From Lingula anatina (Eukaryota > Brachiopoda > Lingulata > Lingulida > Lingulidae): DNA of 64,000 nucleotides. The notes under the pieces were generated by a model that was not told the DNA's origin, did no database searches, and saw only the letters and a list, made by a program, of their open reading frames with translations. The stretch is from NCBI RefSeq assembly GCF_001039355.2, contig NW_019774737.1:341276-405275 (forward strand), given 5' to 3'. Made by a program: the position numbers and the translations under genes. Shown piece after piece: positions 10,088 to 20,900 of the stretch. The first letter of the stretch is position 1; each line of letters opens with the position of its first letter.

Positions 10088-13000
10088 CAAGATTGAAACC
10101 AAAGGTTGAATTTTACATTTATAATGTAAAAATTATTGAATATTACAAACTTGACAATGATACATTTAGTGATTTACATATTTTTAAATCATATATGTAA
10201 TTAAAATATTTGAACTTAAAGTATAAGTTTCATTGATAAATGAGGACATAAAACCTTCAGTTTTAGGCTGAGTAAAATAAATACCTTTAACATTCTTACG
10301 TTATTTGATAAACTACAAAAAATTCCTATTAACCAAAAGAACAAAACACATTCCATCATTATATAGCATTTTCGCAAACCCCCCTTTACACTGGACAGCA
10401 TCCTTTCTGAAACTGGCACCACTGTGGTTGTAGAAATGAGGCACAAGCATCGCTTTGGTTGCAGAATGAATGCTCAATGATTGGTCAGTCATCGACATGT
10501 AAAGTTTTTTTTTTTTACTCATAAATGGGTCCCTTCTACAGGACACAGAAAGGAATGTCGTCCAATGCAAAGGGGGCTTTACTGATTGACCATTGCAATT
10601 TTTGGTGAAGCCTTTGAATATTTACTGAATGGTTCCACTTCACAGGATTCATGCTGTAATGTTAACATTTTTTCTTGTCACTTAAACATTTTCTGTTGCA
10701 AAAAATGAAAAATGTGATTAATTTTTTAAAAAAGTTGTGAATATTAAAATTTCATTAATTTGCTAAATAACAGCTGGTCATTTAGTACCCAAAATCTGAC
10801 CTAAGTGGAAGTTTAGGTAACCAGCCCAGAATGAGCCAAATATGAATAAAGTATCATGCAATCTGGCCATTTCCAGAAAATAAATCTGGAAATTTCCTGC
10901 GCAGCAACTCAGTTTCTGGATGTATGAATAACAACCTCAGGAAGGTTTTTGTTGGCAGATACCTGTCTGCCAGGTTCAGTGTCAGTTCATAGTCACTTGT
11001 GTTTATATTAAACTGCTGAAGTACATGACAAGCTGCATGGTAGCTCTTGAAAAATGTCACTGTTTTTGACTGTTTGTACAAGAAACCACACCCCTGAGAT
11101 GCAAGCTGCCCAAAGATGGTGGCCACTACAGCTGAAGGTGGAGAACGCAGCCCACCCAACCTCTGCATGAATGCTCGAATGTTTACCACTGGGCCAGGCG
11201 ACAACAATGCTGCCCTCTTCAGTTCAGTTTCAGAAGCAACTTTTTTCTTCAATGTTGACATCACCTGTAACATGTGCACATGAATATGAGCTCCAGGAGG
11301 GGACCAACATGGTCTATCTCAATGTTACATAATTTTTGACACAAATTTCATATTCATGGATAAATGTGGATTAAATCCAATTGCTATCAATTTGGCATGT
11401 CATGATGAAGCACCATGGTTGAGGAATTTTGTGTTGTAGACACAAGTTTACATTTGTATTAATTAACCCTGAGCACATAAAAAAATCACCCATAATGGAA
11501 TACTGAGTCAAATATTCACTTTGAAACTTGCCTATATATATGTATCTATAGTCATCTTTATTCCTGTTTCACATGCCAACATTCATTCATACATATTTTG
11601 AAAAAGATGAAACCAGAATGACCTTCTGTCAATTTTTCTGTAGCAAAAACCATAGAATAATAGGTAATAGTATGATAGGTGTGAGGTGTGGCATGTGACA
11701 AAATGACAGGGTTGTGTGCATCAGTTGTGATGGATCTGTCCTTGGTACAAATACAATAGGTGTGACAACAGAAATTCAAGTGTGTCTAGTGTCAGAGCAT
11801 CATATGTTTGACACTGTGATAGTTGTGGCACATCTGTCACTTGACAAAATACACACGAAACGACAATGCTTGTGACATTGCATTTGGTGTGACAGTCTTC
11901 AGTTTATAATTAGCAATGTCATCCTAAATACATCTGTCCCAGCAACCGAGTGCACTCCTTTCCAATCAATCTTTCTGTTGACTGTATCAGTCCACACTTA
12001 ATCCCTGTGCTGAGTTTATCAAAATAGTTATCCTTCCTAGAATAATAACCTTCATAGTCCTCCTGAGACACATAACTAGGAAGTTTGCCAGTACATTTTT
12101 GTGGAAGTTGCTTGACAAAACACTGGGTGTTTCGCCATGCCAAGCAACATCCCAATCCTTTCTTTGACAGTTCCATCATGACGTCCATAATTTGGCCATA
12201 GCTGATTTTGGCTAGAAATCCATTCCCTTGAGCACGCACCAAGCCACGTATGGGTACTATGGGACCAGCGTACTTCATGATGGCAGCCTTTAGGCGGATG
12301 ACATTGGAGGGTTTAATCACGGTGCGCTTACGCTGAGATGATTGCATCTGCAAAGAGATGCATACTAGTAATGCCTTTCACTAGAGAAAGTACGGAGAAA
12401 ACGCATACATGACAAATTGGACAATGTAATAACCCATGGCCAGAAAACTTTGTCAGTTCTCAGAAATAATAATAATAACGACCTTAGACCCCATTCCCAG
12501 GGATTAGATCGATCTACTTTAGATCGACCTAACTCCCAGGGGGTTCACGCTAGATAGCTGTCAGCCGAGCAGGCATGAAAGTTAATTACCCCCTTACAGA
12601 TTGTAGTAGGGGGGATGGACATTTAAGCCGGATTATCTGACAGTAATCTAGTGAGACTCCCCACGGGGATAGATCGATCTAAAAGCTCTGGGAATACACC
12701 CTTAGATAACACTTTGTTGAAACCATGTTATGCACGCGACTACTGAATATTACTGGCATTCTGCTGATGCCTTTTTTTAAAACCACTCTTGCCAACATCT
12801 GCTGCATGTATCTCTTCTAAGTGGCACCAGCAAAATGAATTTGAATGCCACAAGATATCAGATTATTAAAGAATTAATCCACTGCCCCATATGCCATCAC
12901 AGCTATGTGCCTTTCTTTTTTTTAAATCTGTATAAGTCTTATGCTAATATCCATATAAAATGCAGCATACTGTTATCACAAACAAAATATGTAACACTTT

Positions 13001-14954
13001 TTGCTATCAAATAATTTGTATATTTATTGTGATATTTCATATTTACTAAAAAGTAGAGAATATGACATGTAAAAGGGATTATAACAAATAAAATAACTAA
13101 AAAGAGCTATAGTTTTCAATTTTGGTAAGTGATGGTTTATATGTGACAATGTCTATATAGGAAATACCAAGGTATCGACTAATGACATTTTTCAAATAAA
13201 ATCCGTTAATTTTCAAAAGGGTAGAGCAGAGAGCAGAGAATATATTCTCCCCAATGGTATCAGATATAGGAACTCCCCTTGTATGTTGTGAGATACAATT
13301 TTGTTGTTGATCACCAATCAGGAAGTATGACCATCATGAATACTGATTAGATAAAAACCCCAGCATACTAAACACAAATTTGTTTTGAAAATAAAAGTGA
13401 AATGATAGGTATTTTAGATCAATTTTTGAAAAAAGCTGCCTTCTTTTTAAGTCCTGATTCAATGATTTCTTAATCAAGTTCTGTGGTATCCATTGTACAT
13501 AAGGTAGTTGTTTTTACATGCTGCCAATTGAAAATATATACTTACTCTTGCTCTAAAACTTTTCATGGATATCTGCAAGTTTTTTTTATCAAAAAGTAGT
13601 TTGATCAACTTGAAAATTCCAGTAAACAAAAATTCTAGAAACAAACTACAATATCTAAATTAAATAACATTGCATGCATTAAGTATTGTATATGTTTAAT
13701 ACTAGTAATTTGATATGATAAGACAAACAGACTTTGCCAGTGAGCTGGACACCAGAATATCAAATAGCAGCACTGACATCAAATTGTAAATTCATCAACT
13801 CATTATTTTATCCAGCATTTTGTACTTCCAATTTTCAAAGTCCTCCTTCTTTTTCATGGCCTGATATTCACTTTTTAGGTTCTTAACTTTAGTTTTAATT
13901 GACTGCCAATGCCTCTCATAGCCTCCTTCTCCAAGTTTCTCTGACAACCTTGAATAGGCTTGGGTTTTATAGTGATTGTTGCGGTATAGACACTGTATGT
14001 CTTCCTCTCCCCATAGTTCAAGAAGCAACCTTGTTTCAGCTTCTGTCCAATTGTATCCACGTGGTGGTGCCTTTGTATCATCCATTATCTGATTTTTTTA
14101 AAAAGAGAAATGGACTTGGTAAGATAATTACTGTAGAATACCTTCAGCATATTACAAAGACATTTTAAATTTTGCATATATTGTAAAAGCTGTTGTACTC
14201 TCTTATCTTACACCATCACACCTGCAACACTGTCATACCTTCAACATTAATTTGCCCTTCTTAAGTGTTGCTTCAGTTTTTGTCAAACACAAAATGAAGG
14301 GGGGAAAATAAAAATCAACTGCACTTCAATTCTTCTTCAAAGAAAGAAAAAGAGTAAATGTGGTACTGCTCAACTTATACAGCTATAACAAAATATATTC
14401 AAGTTGAAGTATATATGTAGTTGGTCAGATATGTTTCCAGTCTGTTTGGCAGTCTTATCCACTTCAGGTGTATGAGTTAGACCAGTTAATTGTTTCTCAT
14501 GGATATATCTGTGTCATACAATTTTCTTCACCATTTCACTCAGATCCCAGCTCTCCAAGTTCCCTGCCCTCCTTCTGCTCTTGTATTCCATTTTGAGATT
14601 CTTAATTTTAAATCTGCACTGGTCAGGAGTTTTGTCAAACTGTTTCAGCTTCAACATCTGCGAAAGTTGAAGGTAAACCTTCAAGTTGTGGTAATTATCC
14701 TGAAGTTGTTTCTGTATTCTTTCTTCTGCACACATGTTGATCAGCAACAGCACCTCCTGCCTTGTCCACAATATGCGGGGCCGTGGCAAGTAAGATAAGC
14801 TCTGAGTTGAAGGAAAAGGGACAAAGTAAGATGACAGTTACCCCTAACAAGTTGCAATGTCCCTTACATTGCCATACCTAAAAACTCTGTCACATGTAAC
14901 ATACTGTGTACTACAATGTTACTGAGATATTTCATCAAAAAATACTATACCAAC

Positions 14955-14986
<32 letters not shown>

Positions 14987-17900
14987 ATCTGACAATCTGT
15001 CTCACCTAACACACTGTTAACATGTAACAAGGCTTACCTGAAACACTGCAATAACCAACCCCCTGCCTCTCTTAACATTGTCACCTAGATTGATTTTAGT
15101 ACTCGCTGTTAAATTTCAATTGTCACACATACCTCACTGATAAATCTTGTTTTTAACAATTATAAGATACGATACCATGTTTAACCGTTATAAGATACAA
15201 TGCTATGCTCTGTCATGATAAATAAACAAAGCAGTTTGCACTTGACATTGTCATATATCGTGTCTTCTTAATTTATTGCCTGACAAAGACCTTTAATTTA
15301 CATAATCGTAATGTTTATGTAAGGCCTCAACATAATAATTATAAAAAAATTTACAAAAACCTGTCTAGTGCCATCTTACATATTTCATCCAATCCACTGA
15401 AAGCCAAAGATAACAAATCAGAGAGTGCAAAACATGATGTCATGTAGTATATCAAGACAAGTTCTGCCACCCCAAAATAACGTATTCTGTTGAATGAATG
15501 AAAAACCTGGTTTTCACAACCTGGGGAATATTCAGGATGTAGAAATATATATATTTTTTTACCAATAGTCAAATCAAGTAAATGAGTATAACGCTGAGAT
15601 AAAAGAGTAAGACTAGGGATGATGGTTCTGTATGGCACATTTGACCCACAAACCTGTCCTTAACTAAGGTACGTTGCATTCGGAATAGATGATTCTTGGA
15701 TCTACTGATCCGCAGATCAAATATGGCAGACTCTACATGAAAGCAAGACCACCTAATCCTCAAATAGTCTCCTCGCCTCCACACGAATTAAATTTCGGCT
15801 TTGAGGTTTAATTGCTAGGCCCCTGTAGGGACTAAAGGCACATGTGGAGGCAGGAAGACCATGAAGGGATTATTTGGTATTGCTTTTTAGTAGAATGGGC
15901 CATATTTAGTCCACGGATCAGAAAGTCTGCAGATCATCTGCTGTGAATGCGACCCAACTATTAACCCAGTAAAACAATGTCCCTGGTGGCTTATGTGACC
16001 AATAACATCGTATTAGTTGTGACCATGGGCGAATGTGTTAGGTGTGGCATTGGATTTCATGATATTGAAAAAAAAAATGACAACAGTAATGTTGGAGGTA
16101 TGACAGTGTGACAGATGTGACAATATGTAAGGTGTGCCACTTAAACCAAGCAAAATTTACATGTAATGTGTGTGTGAATTCTTTGAACCAGATTAAACCA
16201 AGTGACTCCTCTAAATATGTAACTTCTATTATGTAACACCCATGTAAAAAAAATTGAAAGCAGAACTCAATACAGACATCTCACTTTTACCAATACAGGC
16301 AAATTATGAACTTTCTTGAGGCTCACTCACAAATATTCTCATTTGCCAAATCACTACTGTTCATTTTTAGATGAAATTCAATATTCTTTTAAAATTACTT
16401 CCAGTCCAGGTCCGTGCACTTTATTAAATAAAATAAACTGTTTCAGTTATGATATTAGAGAGTTGCCGGTGCCATTGGGATACGATGGCTGGATTGATAT
16501 GTATTTGTATACGTAACCACTAACCTGCTATTGTTTATCAAGTTCCAGTAATGCTGGCTTTTCCTGTCAAAGGTGGTGCTCCTTCCAACACATGGAATTC
16601 ATAATATGAATTCATGAGATGCTTTGTATGCTTTTAAACATCCAAGGAAGCACAGGATATGTCACCCATGTTCCTTTAAAGCCAAGGTATGTTTTTTTGT
16701 GACAGTAATTTTTAGTAATTTCTGGTTTTAATTCATGTTTCACAAGGGCCTACAATCAAGTCTTTTGCACTTTTAAGTTAAAACAGAACATCTGAACTAA
16801 AGTAAAACAACTCACTGTTGTCAATATGTAATAACTTAAACTGGCAGTTAATAAACAATATACAACATGTATGCACTAATGCTGTGATTATTTACTACAT
16901 AATTTTGGATCTGTTGGGGCAATTGCTTACGATATGAGTGCACATAAATCCAGTTCCGAATTCAGTTTTAATTCCTGCAAACCTGGTAATTTACTCTGAC
17001 CCGATTTTGTTTTTATTCCAGGTTTAATTTGGATACTCTTACAGATGAACAGTGTACAGAATATTTTAGATTCTACAAGAGATTAGTCAGGGTTCTTCAC
17101 ATTCCCAATTAAATCAAAAAGGCACATATAGTGTTTACAGGACAGTATAATATGAGCCAAGAAATGATGAAGGGCAAACAGTATAACAAGACTGTGAACT
17201 TACTAGTAAAGAAAATGACAAGTATATAGTGGATTGCTTATTAGTAAAATGTATCTGTGATATTTTTCTTTGCTGGGAGCAAATTACTTAAGCACCTTTC
17301 CGAATGTGATCTTCATTTGAATGGAATTGACTGTTATACCTGTTTATGCACTCATTTCTATGAAAGCCGTTTTCCCATCTCTTTATGTAATCTGAGAAAA
17401 ATGTAAAACAGAACAACGTCATTATTCACTATATCATTATTGCATAATGAGTTTGTCATTTACAAATATAAAGGCTTCCGTACAGTACATAAGCCTTAAA
17501 AAGTATTGACCCTACTTAGTTTTGGCACGAAATGAAATATAACAACTTAAATGTCTTTAAAAAACTGTACAAAGAGCTTCATGTCTCAAATTAAGTAAAT
17601 GCACTGTCAACTTCACAAACAGTGATTCAGCTGAAGGCAGAACTAGTTTTGGCACTTGGAATATCAGACTTATCATCTTAAAATGCTGTACAATTGGATT
17701 CATTATAGCTACATTATTACTAGTACTTGGGTTCACTAGAAAAGATGTTAATTCTTTGATATAAACCAGGATAATACCTTTATTTAATATGGTGAAATAC
17801 ACCCCAGTAAAAAAACCCCACAAAATATACAACTTAATTTGAAATTCAATTGAATACAAATTCATTTATGACACAAATTTAGCAAGTTTACTGCTGAATT

Positions 17901-20900
17901 CACAAACAGGAGTTTCAGCTGATAGAAAATGACTTTTTGCACCTGTACTAATGGAAATATTACATTTATCGTCATAAAATGAATTAAAATAATACAAATT
18001 ATTTCCCATAAATTAAGCTAGTTCCCTGCTGAATTCACAAAAAAAGGTACTCCGAGTTTCAGCAAAAGGCAAGGGATAATAAAATGTTTGCCATGCCTAA
18101 TTTTTATTTTTTTCAATAAGCTTCGCAAGCATGGCAAACATTTTCTCATCCCTTGCCCTTTCTTGTTCAAGGCGTTGGGTCTCGTGTTGAAAGCGCTGAG
18201 TCTCCAGCTCCTGCTGTCTCCTCCTTAATTCGAAATACTCTTCAAAACTGGGGTCTGAGTGTCTCCTCTTGCCCGTGGATGGCTGTGTGCTTGTGGAGGG
18301 CTGCTGAGTTTCTTCCACATCTGCTGGCTCTGCTGAAATTGTGACATAACCCTACTGTGAATAAACACATATCTATGGGTTGAGCAACACAATTTCCTAA
18401 ATTATATATCCAGTGATACAGTGAGTTGGACTCAAAAATGGTTCACACATCTCAGTTGTCTGCCCAATAAACAGCCATGTAGCCAATGTTTTGATTTCAT
18501 TCTAATTAGTTCCCACCATTTTTCAATTTTGATAGCCTGATCTTTCTACCCGAATGTAGCCTTTAGGTAGTGACAATTTGCAGACTTACGTTTTCTCCTC
18601 TGAGACAGCATGGCTGCCTCCCGGACTTTGAGGCCCTTATCCACATTTTCCTTCTCCTCTCTTTTTTTCTTCTCTTTTTCGCTGTTCTCAGTAGCTGCAT
18701 TTTCTTCCAAGAGATAAAGAAGTTCTTGGAGAAGGCTTTCCCTCTCAGTCAATTCCTCATCTGTTCCTGATCTATACAAAACAAGGTGAAATAAATGTAC
18801 TCCTAACCCCCCATTCTCTACAACTGATAGTGGAAAAGACATTTTACTGACAAATGAAGTAAATTTTATAACTTCAACACTAAAAATGTCTTTGATACAA
18901 GAATCTATTCATTAAATTTTGCTGACATATACTAGGAAACTTAAACATACTCACGCCTTCAAAGACTGCATGGTCTTTTCTTGGAATGCCAGTTTGAGGG
19001 TCCTGACCCTCGCCTGGCAGCTTTTGATGTTAAAGCTGCTATGGGAGCAAAAATTGAGGTTGGTGACCACCTCCTCCCATTTGGCTCTCCCTCCTGCAAA
19101 TGGATTTAGGGTGATCACCTCCCTCAATAGCATCAAATCATCTTTTGGGGTGAACCTCTTTTGTTGACTCACATAGATTGACTAAAATGAAGGAAACATT
19201 GTGATATTATTTCATTGCCTGCACATTACTAAAATTATTGCAAATATAATTTAAATAAAAAAAACAAGCAAGCAGAAGCATGTTTGGTTATAGCCCCCCC
19301 CTCCCCCACCTACACATCACAAATTAATAATAAAAAACAGGCCTAAAACCAGCAATTTCAAAGGGGGGAGAGGTGGTCTTTTTTTCTGAAAAAAGTGGAC
19401 CTTTCACCATCGAACCTTCGTGTTTAAACCAAACCTTCTAGACAATTTTTACCCAAAAGTCACCTTTCCCCAGCAAAAATGGTGGTTCGTTAGAACCCCC
19501 CCCCCCCAAACACCCTCTGCTATGGGCCTGATAAACCAAAACTAACGGCTGGTCTCCATTACACACGTGCCATGATAACATGGACATACACTTGAACTAT
19601 TGTAACAAAGTATAAAGGGCATATAAATCAGCAAACATTACCTTTAATAACTATTTCTGATATCCTACTGCACTGACTGGATACGAGCACTTGTATTAGG
19701 CCGACTGCATGTGAAAGCATTCAACGTCAAAGGTGCGCACAAAACGATGACGTATCAATCAAGCCACTGTATCCCTCCGGCAACGGAAACTCTCTATTAT
19801 TGTTGCTTGAATCATATTTTGTTTTAAAATGATCTTTGTTGAAGTAAGTAATGAGCCCTGCAATCAATGCCTCCCCTCGTGTCCATACATCATGTTCACT
19901 CTGTGCAATTTGTTTGAGTGCACTTTTTAAAATATTTGCCATTAATTTGGATATCAAATTTAGGAAAATAGCAGATAAAACTCAAAGTAGAACAATCATT
20001 AAAACACTGTCTCTTCTTATGCACTACTTCCACAGTGCATCGTTTTTACCAACAGAGCTCGTATCCAATTAATGATGCACTATGAAAGCACACAGGTTAC
20101 ATGATGAAAGACACTGCTACAACAATAACATTAAAAATGTGTGACTTACATTTTTACCCCTAGCAGAAGGTTGCACAGATGTTGAAGGCATATCTTGACT
20201 ATGACTGCCATCTAGTGAGTGTTGCCAGGTAGGTATCATTGGTGGGATTTGATTGCTGTGTTCACGCGGCTGCATTGACCACATTGGCTGATTACTAGAC
20301 ACACTACTACTTTCAAATCCTGCTGGTACATCTACATGTTGCATCACTGAACCAATGTCAATATCTACTAACTCTTGTTTGACTTCCACTGTATCCTGTA
20401 TACTGCAAATGAGCTTTGTGTTCAGAGCTATGTCTTTATTATCATTGGATTGTGAGTCTTCCCCGTGTGATTCCGGGGTCTCATGAATGTCCACCTCTGT
20501 GATTGTATCACTTGGCTGTGGCAAAGTGCATGGACGTTTTAGTGGCATCGTCTCTTGTCCTTTTATAGAACTTGAAGCTGGTCTCTTAGCACACAGGTTT
20601 TTGTAAAGATGCACTGGGGAGACTGTTGAAGAGGCCTCCCCTTCACTGGTCCTGGAATTATTGCCTACTTCATTGAATCTATTCTCCAACTTTGCATTGT
20701 CTTGAATGGTAATAGGTGTAGGTATAGTCTGAATAGACCTGTGACTGTTTGTATCTTTATCACTAACAATCCTTTTCTCACTGGACTCTGTTAAGTCTAC
20801 AAAAGAACTGGATGTTGGGTGGCCTGCTTTGACCCCTGCCCATCCTGTTTGCACTGCGCCATCTGCTGATGGCTTCAAAGCTGAGTCTTGGGAAGGATCA

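Larger units (their letters stand above)
14802..18096. other. 3.3-kb spacer between terminal modules B and C
   Basis: No further module with acceptor, open frame and domain was found on the - strand. It contains a (GA)n run near 14967, a foldback element at 15662-15960, an inverted-repeat arm at 16456-16502 and diverged tandem repeats at 17570-18075. Scattered GTTAGGTGTGACA-like words occur around 15000-15045 and 16030-16140. Confidence 0.5.

Noticed and set aside
10216-10570. two overlapping - strand frames between modules F and G
   Set aside because: No phase-0 acceptor at a sensible place and no SANT or GPxVxxR pattern; not counted as a terminal module.
15351-15784. - strand frames between modules B and C as a further module
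   Set aside because: They overlap a foldback element and a poly-T-rich stretch and contain no DNA-binding pattern.
16316-16516. + strand frame ending RELPVPLGYDGWID, preceded by a good acceptor
   Set aside because: Only its end resembles candidate exon A, at DNA level and in a repeat arm; no gene on + is evident here.
17557-17865. 102-codon - strand frame as a further terminal exon
   Set aside because: Hydrophobic, AT-driven composition; overlaps the repeat blocks; no domain.
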